DNA of 48,929 bases from an uncultured Flavobacteriaceae bacterium (GTDB lineage Bacteria; Bacteroidota; Bacteroidia; Flavobacteriales; Flavobacteriaceae): the NCBI GenBank assembly GCA_947500585.1, contig CANMSN010000021.1, positions 1 through 48,929 on the forward strand, read 5' to 3'. Under the pieces are notes generated by a model. That model was not told where the DNA came from. It searched no databases and saw only the letters and a list, made by a program, of their open reading frames with translations. A program made the translations under genes and the position numbers. The stretch's first letter is position 1, and each line of letters opens with the position of its first letter. Shown here piece after piece: positions 34,177 to 43,089 of this stretch.

Positions 34177-34770
34177 TTAAGTTCTAGCCTGTTTTTTTCC
34201 AAACATTAAAAATAATATTCCCTTTATTTTTTCGGAAGCAGTTTTGCGTAACAAATTATAAGCTTTAGTAATTTGACCTTCAACGGTTTTTATAGAAACA
34301 TTTAAATGTTCAGCAATTTCAATATTGGTTAGCCCCTCTTTTTTACTCAACAAAAAAGTTTCTTTGCATTTTCGAGGTAAGTTTTTAATGCCTTCAGTTA
34401 CTAGTGCAATTTTTCGTTCAAGCAATTCAGTGTTATCATCATCAATAGCTTCTCCAATTGCTTCAGTATATACTTTTTCTAGTTCAGAAAGGGCTCTATT
34501 TTTATGATACTGATTAATAAATTCATTATACGTGCTCTTGTATAAAAAACTTTTAATTGAATAATCAGAATTCAATCGTTTTCTGAATTCCCATGTTTTT
34601 AGAAAAACTATTTGCACGATATCCTCAGATTGAGCGTGGTCATTAATTAGGCTTAATGCGTAAATAAAAAGTGGTTTATGATACGTTTTAACCAAGTAGA
34701 CATAAGCATTTTCATCTCCTTCTTTAAGGTTTTTGATGAATTCTGTATTATTAATATATGAATAAGACAT
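34177..34770 (-). CDS. ECF RNA polymerase sigma factor (Bacteroidota type)
   Basis: 197 residues. Region 2 reads AYVYLVKTYHKPLFIYALSLINDHAQSEDIVQIVFLKTWE; region 4 reads LPRKCKETFLLSKKEGLTNIEIAEHLNVSIKTVEGQI, the ECF pattern of the Bacteroidota sigma-70 expansion family. It should direct polymerase to the SusC/SusD locus when freed by the FecR-like anti-sigma factor encoded divergently from 34904. In most such loci the sigma gene precedes fecR on the same strand; here they face away from each other. Confidence 0.92.
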   Translation of the reverse strand: MSYSYINNTEFIKNLKEGDENAYVYLVKTYHKPLFIYALSLINDHAQSEDIVQIVFLKTWEFRKRLNSDYSIKSFLYKSTYNEFINQYHKNRALSELEKVYTEAIGEAIDDDNTELLERKIALVTEGIKNLPRKCKETFLLSKKEGLTNIEIAEHLNVSIKTVEGQITKAYNLLRKTASEKIKGILFLMFGKKQART

Positions 34771-34903
34771 GGTTAAAAACTATTAATTCTTATTTTGAAG
34801 TGCGTAAATATCATAAAATAATAATAAAAAGCGAAAAAAAATATAAAAAAACAAGGGTTGTTTAATTCTGTCTTGTACTAAAGAAAAGATTAAGGTATTG
34901 AAG
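34771..34903. promoter_or_regulatory. Divergent promoter region of sigma factor and FecR
   Basis: 133 bases shared by the two divergent genes. The part around 34855-34880 (GGGTTGTTTAATTCTGTCTT) resembles the spaced GTT/GTCTT elements often seen before fecR genes in Bacteroidota and may be the sigma factor's own target. No experimental consensus is applied here. Confidence 0.3.
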
Positions 34904-36073
34904 ATGTCTCCAAAAATTGAAAAAATAATAGTAAAATATATAACAAAGTCGGCAACGTCTAGTGATTTAGATATACTTTCTGAATGGATTAAAATTCCAG
35001 AAAATAAAGCAGTGTTTAAACATTACATACAAACACACTATGCAATAATATATGGCATGAACAATCCAGATAGCCAAAAGGCCCTTAAACTTCTTCTTAT
35101 AAAAATAAAAAAAGAAAAATCATTGGTTTACAAACTAAAAAAACAACCAATTTATAAATATGCAGCTGCGGCTGTGGTAGTTGGGATAATGGTTTCAACC
35201 TATTTTTTTAAAAATAGTTTTTTCAACAATACACCAATTGAACCTATTCCAAAAATTGTAAATACTAATATAATTGTGCCAGGCACTAACAAAGCCACTT
35301 TAACCCTAGGAGATGGTTCTATTGTGGCGTTAGAAAAAGGCAATACATACCAAACTCAAAATGCTAATAGTAATGGCGAAGAAATAGTATATGAAGCTGA
35401 GGATATAAAAACTAATGAGATTGTATATAATTATTTAACCATTCCAAGAGGAGGGCAATTTCATATGGTTTTGTCAGACGGAACAAAAGTTTGGCTAAAT
35501 TCAGAATCTCAACTTAAATATCCTGTATCATTTATTAAAGGTATTACACGTGAAGTTGAACTTGTTTATGGTGAAGCTTATTTTGATGTGTCTTCTAGTA
35601 CAAAGCATCAAGGTGCTAAATTTAAAGTATTAAATCAAGCTCAAGAAATAGAGGTTTTAGGAACAGCTTTTAATATAAAAGCCTATAAAGATGAAACAAA
35701 TATATACACAACGTTGGTTGAGGGTAAAGTTGTTGTTAAAAATGGCGAGTCAAAACAAAATTTAGTACCAAATCAACAATCAAACTTAAATATAGAAAAT
35801 AATAGTATTTCGATTTATAATGTAAATGTGAGTTCTGAAATCTCATGGATAAAAGGAGTGTTTAGCTTTAAAGGAAAACCACTAAAAGATATTATGAAAG
35901 TGATATCGAGATGGTATGATGTTGATATAATTTTTAAAAATAAAGATTTAGAATTTATAAAATTTAAGGGGTCTTTAGATAAAAATCAAAGTATTGAAGA
36001 GATTTTAACAATTATGAAATCTAATACAATAAATAATTACGAAATAATAGATAAAACTATAATATTAAAATGA
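34904..36073 (+). CDS. FecR-family anti-sigma factor
   Basis: About 389 residues from ATG 34904; an in-frame TTG two codons earlier is less likely. A cytoplasmic sigma-binding N-terminus, one membrane helix (YAAAAVVVGIMVSTYFF near 88-104), the FecR domain (YLTIPRGGQFHMVLSDGTKVWLNSESQLKYP, EVELVYGEAYFDV) and a C-terminal DUF4974 (FKGKPLKDIMKVISRWYDVDIIF) are in the usual order. It senses the STN domain of the SusC-like receptor and controls the ECF sigma factor. Confidence 0.93.
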   Translation: MSPKIEKIIVKYITKSATSSDLDILSEWIKIPENKAVFKHYIQTHYAIIYGMNNPDSQKALKLLLIKIKKEKSLVYKLKKQPIYKYAAAAVVVGIMVSTYFFKNSFFNNTPIEPIPKIVNTNIIVPGTNKATLTLGDGSIVALEKGNTYQTQNANSNGEEIVYEAEDIKTNEIVYNYLTIPRGGQFHMVLSDGTKVWLNSESQLKYPVSFIKGITREVELVYGEAYFDVSSSTKHQGAKFKVLNQAQEIEVLGTAFNIKAYKDETNIYTTLVEGKVVVKNGESKQNLVPNQQSNLNIENNSISIYNVNVSSEISWIKGVFSFKGKPLKDIMKVISRWYDVDIIFKNKDLEFIKFKGSLDKNQSIEEILTIMKSNTINNYEIIDKTIILK

Positions 36074-36266
36074 TGTTATTGAGTATTCAAATCTCGGAAA
36101 GAAATGAGTAACTAATTTATTAACCAAAAAAATATAACTTATGAAATAAAAAACAATTAAAAAAAGGAGGATAAAGTTTAACCGGCAAAAGTATAAAGCT
36201 CTATCCCCTTGGTATTATTATCTAATTAATTAAAAATGTTTAACTAACTAAATAACACACAAATTT

Positions 36267-39200
36267 ATGGAAATTAAATTAACTACCTTCTGTTTTCTAT
36301 TCAGAAAACGGTTTTTAATGATAATTATGAGAACATTCATTTTCTTATGTTTCACCACGGTTTTTGCTTTAACACCTGATAATGTTGTATCGCAAAATTC
36401 TAAAATTAAGATTGAGAAGACTAAAATATTAACAGTTGATGAGGTGTTTGACTTAATCATGGACCAAACGGATTATAAATTCTTTTATGAAGAAGGAATT
36501 TTTAATGATCTTCCTAAAGTAGAAGTAAAAAAAGGAATTATTAGTACCAATAAGTTATTGAAAAAAAGTTTGTCGCTAGAAAATCTTGAGATTACGGTTA
36601 CAAATAATAATGCTATTCTAATTAAAGAAAAGCCTGAAAAAAGTAAAGTCAATGTTCAACAAGGGTTTGAACTAAGCGGTACAGTTACAGATGCCAATGG
36701 GCAACCATTACCAGGAGCAAACATTTTAGAAAAGGGAACAACAAATGGGGCACAGACCGATTTTGATGGAAATTTTTCTATTACAGTAACCGATGAAAAT
36801 GCTATACTCGTTGTTTCCTATTTAGGCTTTTTAACAAGTGAAATCTCTGTAAATAATCAAACTACAATTAATGTAGCTTTAAGTGAAGACAGTGCCAAAT
36901 TAGATGAGGTAGTAGTAGTAGGTTATGGTTCACAGAAAAAAATTAACTTAACAGGTGCAGTTGTAAGTGTAAAGGGTGATGATATAAATAAACGACCAAT
37001 TACGCAAGGTTCTCAAGCATTACAAGGTGTTGCATCAGGCGTATATATTAATACTAATTCAGGTGAACCAGGTAATGATAATGCATCAATTAATGTTAGA
37101 GGAGTAGGGACATTAAATAATTCAGATCCATTAGTCCTAATTGATGGTATAGAAGGACCATTAAACAGTGTTAATTCAAACGATATCGAAACTATAAATG
37201 TGTTGAAAGATGCTGCTTCTGCTGCTATTTATGGTACTAGAGCAGCAAATGGAGTTATATTAATTACTACTAAAAGAGGAAAAACAGGTAAGCCATCTGT
37301 AAGTATTAATTCTTATTATGGTATAACTTCTCCAACTGTTTTAGCTAATACTGTAACAGATACTAGAACCTATTTAGAAACCTATGTTCAGGCTGCTGCT
37401 TATTCTGGCAGAACTCATCCATTTACACCAGAATTAATCGACGAAATTGTAGCTTTAGGTTCTAAAGATTGGTTAGGAGATTATGTTAATACAGGTTCAT
37501 TACAAAATCACGATTTATCTATTTCTGGTGGAACAGAAAATGTTAAGTACCGTTGGTCTACAAGTTATTTAGATCAAAATAGTTTTTTAGAAGGAAATTA
37601 CTATTTAAAGCGATTGAATACACGTTTAAATTTAGATGTTAAATTAAACGATAAATTAAAGGTTGGTACATCTCTATCATTTGTTAACAGTGACAACCGT
37701 CAAGCTACAAAGAATGATGCTCCTGCTAATAGTACTCAAAGGGGGATACCTCAAGGTCAAGGAATAATCCCTGATTTTTCGGATGATGGAAATAAAGGAA
37801 GTTTTTTGTTTACTATACTTAATGTAAGTGCACCAAATGGATTTGTTTATGATGAACTAGGAAGATATGGCGGTACAGGTTCTGAATCATCAAGATCTCA
37901 GAGACATAATGTACAGGCTCTTATTGATAACCAGTGGGTAGATAGAGATAGTAATGAGTTTTTAGGAAATGCTTTTGTAGAGTTCGAACCTATTGAAGGT
38001 CTTAAATTCAGATATACTTCAGCATTGAATTTTCAACAAGAATCTTACCAAGATATACGTTTAGAGCATGAACAATATGATAGATTTGGAAACAGAACTG
38101 CAGTTCGTGAAGCAGGTAGTTTATTAATTTCAAGAGAGTCTACAATACTTAATTATACAAATTGGTTACAAGCCACTTATAATAAGTCTTTTGGAGATCA
38201 TAATTTTAATTTTCTAGTTGGAGCTAATCAAGAAACATCAACTATTAGAAGAATTGCTACGTTTGAAAAAGGCTTTGGATCAACTTCTTTAGTTCGAATT
38301 GGTAATGGTACAGAAGCAGTAGATATAAATAATTTTAATGGAGAATGGGCATTACAATCTGTTTTTGGAAGGTTAAATTATAACTATAAAGATAAATATT
38401 TGTTTGAAGCAAATATTAGACGTGATGGGTCTTCAAGGTTTGGTTCAGAAAGTAGGTGGGCAACTTTTCCTGGATTATCTGTTGGGTACGTAATTTCTAA
38501 TGAAGATTTTTGGAAAAGTGATTTTCTCAGTCATTTAAAATTAAGAGCATCTTGGGGTAGACTAGGTGTTCAAAGCACAAATTTATACCCATACGCTTCG
38601 GAAGTCGTTTTGGGATCTGATTACAATGGTGTATCAGGAGCTTCTTTAAATAAATTAGGTAATCCAAATTTAGCATGGGAAGAAACTACAGTTACAGATA
38701 TTGGTATTGATCTTAAATTTTTTGGAGGAAAAATTTCTCTTGAAGCTGATTATTTCATAAAGGAAAGTACAGGAATATTAACAGATCTTGCTAACCCGCT
38801 TACTTCAGGTATTGATTCTAACATATCAGTTAATGCAGCATCAATTGAAAATAAGGGTTTTGACTTATCGCTTAATATGCGTCATAATATTGGCGATTTA
38901 AAAATCTCTACAGGTGCAAATGTAACGCATGTTAAGAATAAAGTCCTTGAAGTAGATCCTAGTTTATCTGGTCCAGACGATCAAAGGCGAGTTGGTCAAG
39001 GTTGGTGGATTAGAGGAGAACCAATTAATTCTTTTTATGGTCATGAATTTGGAGGGATCTACCAAGTAGAAGATTTTGATACTAATGGAGATTTATTAGA
39101 TCCTTTGGATTTTAGTTGGTTAGGAAGTAATACACCACGTCCAGGAGATATTAAATATACCGATCAGAATAATGATGGTGCAATCAATGAGGATGATATG

Positions 39201-39722
39201 GTTGTAATAGGTAACCCAAACCCAGAATGGTTATATGGCTTTAACTTTGATTTTGAATATAAAGGATGGGATTTAGGCATGTTATTCCAAGGTATTGGCA
39301 CTGCAAATTCATTAGTAAATAGATATACAGGTAATTTCGGACACTCAGGTTTAAGAGAATACTGGTTAAATGGCTGGACTGAAGAAAACCGTAGTAATAC
39401 TGTACCAAGAATATTCGTTGATAGAGAAGGTTGGAACGGAAATACCATAGAAGGTGTTGGTGGTCTTGCACAAACTTCAAATTGGATAATTGACAGGCAA
39501 TTTTTAAGATTAAAGAATATTGTAGTTGGTTATACTTTACCAGAAAAAGTGTTGGAAAAATTATCTGTTGATTATTTCAGGATTTATTTGAGTGGGCAAA
39601 ATTTATGGACTAAATCTAAATTAGATGATCTAGATCCTGAAAGAAATGCATTTACTAACCACTTTGCTGCTACATTACCACAGGCTAAAGTTGTGACGCT
39701 TGGAGTTAACTTAAAATTTTAA
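36267..39722 (+). CDS. SusC/RagA TonB-dependent receptor with STN signalling domain
   Basis: 1151 residues. After the signal peptide come an STN/secretin-N domain (about 45-115: ILTVDEVFDLIMDQTDYKFFYEEG), a carboxypeptidase-D-like domain (SGTVTDANGQPLPGANILEKGT), the SusC hallmark DEVVVVGYGSQKK near 213-225, a plug (VNVRGVGTLNNSDPLVLIDG-like) and a 22-strand barrel ending in VVTLGVNLKF. It imports a ligand together with SusD across the outer membrane using TonB. The STN domain means it also signals to FecR. The gap 36074-36266 before it is AT-rich with no clear motif. Confidence 0.95.
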   Translation: MEIKLTTFCFLFRKRFLMIIMRTFIFLCFTTVFALTPDNVVSQNSKIKIEKTKILTVDEVFDLIMDQTDYKFFYEEGIFNDLPKVEVKKGIISTNKLLKKSLSLENLEITVTNNNAILIKEKPEKSKVNVQQGFELSGTVTDANGQPLPGANILEKGTTNGAQTDFDGNFSITVTDENAILVVSYLGFLTSEISVNNQTTINVALSEDSAKLDEVVVVGYGSQKKINLTGAVVSVKGDDINKRPITQGSQALQGVASGVYINTNSGEPGNDNASINVRGVGTLNNSDPLVLIDGIEGPLNSVNSNDIETINVLKDAASAAIYGTRAANGVILITTKRGKTGKPSVSINSYYGITSPTVLANTVTDTRTYLETYVQAAAYSGRTHPFTPELIDEIVALGSKDWLGDYVNTGSLQNHDLSISGGTENVKYRWSTSYLDQNSFLEGNYYLKRLNTRLNLDVKLNDKLKVGTSLSFVNSDNRQATKNDAPANSTQRGIPQGQGIIPDFSDDGNKGSFLFTILNVSAPNGFVYDELGRYGGTGSESSRSQRHNVQALIDNQWVDRDSNEFLGNAFVEFEPIEGLKFRYTSALNFQQESYQDIRLEHEQYDRFGNRTAVREAGSLLISRESTILNYTNWLQATYNKSFGDHNFNFLVGANQETSTIRRIATFEKGFGSTSLVRIGNGTEAVDINNFNGEWALQSVFGRLNYNYKDKYLFEANIRRDGSSRFGSESRWATFPGLSVGYVISNEDFWKSDFLSHLKLRASWGRLGVQSTNLYPYASEVVLGSDYNGVSGASLNKLGNPNLAWEETTVTDIGIDLKFFGGKISLEADYFIKESTGILTDLANPLTSGIDSNISVNAASIENKGFDLSLNMRHNIGDLKISTGANVTHVKNKVLEVDPSLSGPDDQRRVGQGWWIRGEPINSFYGHEFGGIYQVEDFDTNGDLLDPLDFSWLGSNTPRPGDIKYTDQNNDGAINEDDMVVIGNPNPEWLYGFNFDFEYKGWDLGMLFQGIGTANSLVNRYTGNFGHSGLREYWLNGWTEENRSNTVPRIFVDREGWNGNTIEGVGGLAQTSNWIIDRQFLRLKNIVVGYTLPEKVLEKLSVDYFRIYLSGQNLWTKSKLDDLDPERNAFTNHFAATLPQAKVVTLGVNLKF

Positions 39723-39732
39723 AAAAGATATT

Positions 39733-41262
39733 ATGAAATTAATAATAAAAATATATTTATTACTGATACTTATTATCAATGTGTCATGTGATAGCTTAGA
39801 ATTAGAACCTTTAAATTCTGTTGATTCTGATAGTTTTTATACATCAGTTGAAAATTTAAATGCTGGCTTGTATGGTATTTATGATGCATTACAACTCGAA
39901 GGCATGTTTGGAGAGCAAGTACTTTTGGATGGTTTGAGTGATAATTGTATTGTGGCACCAAACTTTGCACCAGATATCTTTGCTTTTGCTGCTGGCAATC
40001 AAGTTGAAGTTGCTGCTTCATTTATAGATATGTACCAAGATGCTTATGTTTTAATACAAAGAGCAAATCTATTGTTAGACAATGCTGATGACATTACCGG
40101 AATATCCAGTAGTGATTTAGAATCAATTAAGGCAGAGGCAAGAGGTTTACGTGCTTTGGCATACATGAAATTAGCGTATTTGTATGGTGATGTAGCTTTT
40201 ACAACAACTTCAATAAGCAGAGAAGAAGCCTTACAAATAAGTAGAACAAATCGTGATACCATTATTGATTTTGTTTTGGGTGAATTTGCAGCTGCTGCTG
40301 CTATTTTAGGAACAACGTCTTCAGATGGTAGATTAACCAAGCAAGCCGTTTTAGGTTTACATGCAAAAGTCATGTTGTACGAAGCAAGAATAGGAAATAA
40401 AACTTGGACAGAAGCATTAACGGCAATTAATGATGCCATAGCTGCTGCAGATAACGGAGGTCATTCATTATTTGATACCGATACACCTAGTAATGATTAT
40501 AAATCATTATTTATGGAATCCAGTGAATCAAATTCTGAATTTATATTTTCGGTAAAATACAATTCCATAGATTTATCAAATTCATATCTAGAAAGGTATT
40601 CATGGCAAGCCGGCGTATTAGTTATGTACATACATCAAAATTTTGCCGATACTTATGATTATGCTGATGGAACTGATTATAATCCAGCAGATAATACTTA
40701 TGTTGGTAGAGATCCACGATTAAGTGTAAATATTATGCATGAAGGACTTACTTTTGATGGATTAACCTATGATGGTACCGATGGTGGTGGTTTTGTTGGA
40801 GGTAATGCTCCAGGATCTGCAACAAATTTATTTTTATATAAGTTTGTTACTACCGATTTTTCTTCAACTTTTAACGAAGGAACATTAGATGTCCCTGTAT
40901 TACGTTATGCCGATTTATTATTAATGCAGGCAGAAGCATTGAATGAAACCAATGCTGATGGTCATGCACCACTAAATTTAGTTAGAGATAGAGCTGGGTT
41001 ACCAGAATTAGTTGGTCTTTCTCAAGGAGATTTAAGAGAAGAAATTATTCACGAACGTAGAGTAGAATTGGCTTTTGAAGGTCAACGCTGGTTTGATTTA
41101 ATAACACTTGGTCTTGCAGATAGTGCAATAAATGCTATTGTTGAAGAAGATCCTACTGTAGAACGTGGTTTTACTCAAAACAGAAATGAATTACTACCTA
41201 TTCCGCAAATTGAAATAGAAGCAAACCCTAATTTGTTGCCACAAAATCCCGGTTATAACTAG
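39733..41262 (+). CDS. SusD/RagB-family nutrient-binding lipoprotein
   Basis: 509 residues. Lipobox LIINVSC places it at the outer surface. SusD features: LEPLNSVDSDSFYTSVENLNAGLYGIYDAL at the start, the TPR-like ARGLRALAYMKLAYLYGDV, and the C-terminal YADLLLMQAEALNE, REEIIHERRVELAFEGQRWFDL and ELLPIPQIEIEANP. It caps the SusC barrel and binds the ligand. Only 11 bases separate it from susC; the palindromic terminator follows, so susCD form one strong unit. Confidence 0.95.
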   Translation: MKLIIKIYLLLILIINVSCDSLELEPLNSVDSDSFYTSVENLNAGLYGIYDALQLEGMFGEQVLLDGLSDNCIVAPNFAPDIFAFAAGNQVEVAASFIDMYQDAYVLIQRANLLLDNADDITGISSSDLESIKAEARGLRALAYMKLAYLYGDVAFTTTSISREEALQISRTNRDTIIDFVLGEFAAAAAILGTTSSDGRLTKQAVLGLHAKVMLYEARIGNKTWTEALTAINDAIAAADNGGHSLFDTDTPSNDYKSLFMESSESNSEFIFSVKYNSIDLSNSYLERYSWQAGVLVMYIHQNFADTYDYADGTDYNPADNTYVGRDPRLSVNIMHEGLTFDGLTYDGTDGGGFVGGNAPGSATNLFLYKFVTTDFSSTFNEGTLDVPVLRYADLLLMQAEALNETNADGHAPLNLVRDRAGLPELVGLSQGDLREEIIHERRVELAFEGQRWFDLITLGLADSAINAIVEEDPTVERGFTQNRNELLPIPQIEIEANPNLLPQNPGYN

Positions 41263-41318
41263 TTTTAAAAGAATTTTCATAGTAATTAAAACTTAGTTTA
41301 GTTTGAGTTAGTTTTTTC

Positions 41319-41348
41319 AAGCGTAACATAACTAGTTATGTTACGCTT
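41319..41348. terminator. Perfect 30-base palindrome after susD
   Basis: Bases 41319-41333 are the exact reverse complement of 41334-41348, with T runs on both sides. It should stop or reduce transcription after susCD. An ATG at 41338 lies inside it, which argues against that ATG as the start of the next gene. Confidence 0.75.
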
Positions 41349-41418
41349 TTCTTATCATGATAAGGTATTAACGATACCAAATAAAATGATATTTATCTTA
41401 ATTGAAAGTTTAAATAAA

Positions 41419-43074
41419 ATGATGAATTATTCTAAAAGGGCAAATTTGTTTTCAAATGATTTATTAGTTAAAGTTATTATTTTAACTATGCTATTTCTAC
41501 AGCAAAACTCAAATGCACAAAAAAAAATATTTGTTTTTACAGGTCAATCTAATATGGCAGGAAGAGCTGCAATAGAAGAAATAGATTTTGAAAGTATTCC
41601 TAATGTTTATGTTTTAGATGATACCAATAATTTTATACCAGCACGTAATCCATTAAATCTGTATTCGAACATAAAAAAGGAAACCTATAGACAACGATTA
41701 GGACCTGTTTATTCTTTTGCTAAAGCAGTACATCGTGCCTATCCTAAAGATACTATTTTACTCGTAGTGAATGCGAGAGGAGGAACTCCTATTAAACACT
41801 TTATGAAAGGAGATTCTACCAGTTATTATAAACATACTGTAAAACGTATCAAGCAAGCACTTGAAAAAGAACCATCAGCTGCATTAGAAGCTATTATTTG
41901 GCATCAAGGAGAATCTAATCGTAATAATTACAAAGATTACCTTAAGAATTTAAATTTGCTTGTAGCCGATTATAGAAGTGATTTAAATAGCCCGAAACTT
42001 CCAGTAATCTTTGGGCAATTAGGACTCTGGAATCCAGAATACGTAAATATTCGTAACGAGATTTCTAAAATAGAAGTAAAAGTTTCTAATACTTCTCTGG
42101 TTTCTTCAGATGGACTCACAAATTTTGATGAGCATCATTTTGATAGTAAGTCTCAACGTTTACTTGGGCTTCGCTATGCTAGAAAATATTTAGAAATTAA
42201 TAATCTTCCAAATCATGATATTTTAAATGCCACCAATACAAGCTCATTTGCGGCCTTAAAAGAAATGTTACAAAAACCAATAGACAGTTATGTCATGGTA
42301 GCTGCGCATAGAGGAGATTGGCGTAATGCTCCAGAGAATTCGTTACAGGCTATTGAAATGGCTATAGACATGGGTGTGGATATTGTTGAAATTGATATTG
42401 CAGTAACTGCGGATAGTATTCCAATATTAATGCATGATAAAACCTTAGACCGAACAACAAATTGTAAAGGTTTGGTTAAAGACAAAACATATATGTCTTT
42501 ATCTAAATGTAAATTAAAAGATGGTATAGATGATTTAACGGGAAGAAATATACCCACATTAGAGGAAGCTCTAAAAAAGGTGAAAGGAAGAATTCTTATT
42601 AATATTGATAAAGGAGAAGATCATATACCATTAGTTTATGCTATTTTGAGAAAAACTAAAACTTTAGATCAAGCTATTTTTAGTAGTTATTATCCTTATG
42701 AAAAATTAAAAAGTCTTTCTGGTGGTTTAATAGATAGTATATTCTATATGCCTAAAATAAAGCACGATACTGAAAAACCCAAAAAGTACTTACATGCCTT
42801 TTTTGAAAACACCCAATCTGTAATACTTCAAACTAGAGCATTAACAGAACAAGATACCTTACTGCAAATGATACCTGAAGCCAAAAGCAAAGACTTATGG
42901 TTATGGATGAATACATTAGAGCATTTTCATAGCGCGGGTCATACAGATGAAAAAATAGTAGATGATCCAGATACTCATTTGGGCTGGGTACTTAATCAAG
43001 GAGCTAATATCATCCAAACTGATAGACCAAAAATAGTGTTAGAATATTTAAGAGAAAAAGGATTACATAATTAA
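41419..43074 (+). CDS. SASA-type esterase fused to glycerophosphodiester phosphodiesterase
   Basis: About 551 residues from ATG 41419 (ATG 41422 is equally possible; 41338 is in the palindrome). Signal peptide ...IILTMLFLQQNSNAQ. Residues about 40-265 form a sialate O-acetylesterase/SASA (CE6-like) domain: FTGQSNMAGRA with the Ser, WHQGESN, and DEHHFD with the His. Residues about 290-550 form a GDPD domain: AAHRGDWRNAPENS, VDIVEIDIAVTADSIPILMHD, DRTTNCKG. It should strip acetyl esters and cut a glycerophosphodiester-like bond in the periplasm. The fusion of these two activities is uncommon as far as I know. Confidence 0.88.
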   Translation: MMNYSKRANLFSNDLLVKVIILTMLFLQQNSNAQKKIFVFTGQSNMAGRAAIEEIDFESIPNVYVLDDTNNFIPARNPLNLYSNIKKETYRQRLGPVYSFAKAVHRAYPKDTILLVVNARGGTPIKHFMKGDSTSYYKHTVKRIKQALEKEPSAALEAIIWHQGESNRNNYKDYLKNLNLLVADYRSDLNSPKLPVIFGQLGLWNPEYVNIRNEISKIEVKVSNTSLVSSDGLTNFDEHHFDSKSQRLLGLRYARKYLEINNLPNHDILNATNTSSFAALKEMLQKPIDSYVMVAAHRGDWRNAPENSLQAIEMAIDMGVDIVEIDIAVTADSIPILMHDKTLDRTTNCKGLVKDKTYMSLSKCKLKDGIDDLTGRNIPTLEEALKKVKGRILINIDKGEDHIPLVYAILRKTKTLDQAIFSSYYPYEKLKSLSGGLIDSIFYMPKIKHDTEKPKKYLHAFFENTQSVILQTRALTEQDTLLQMIPEAKSKDLWLWMNTLEHFHSAGHTDEKIVDDPDTHLGWVLNQGANIIQTDRPKIVLEYLREKGLHN

Positions 43075-43089
43075 TAAAATACTCGTAGA

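Noticed and set aside
41338-41418. ATG 41338 as the start of the SASA-GDPD gene.
   Set aside because: It lies within the 30-base palindromic terminator and adds about 27 residues before a good signal peptide; 41419 or 41422 is better.
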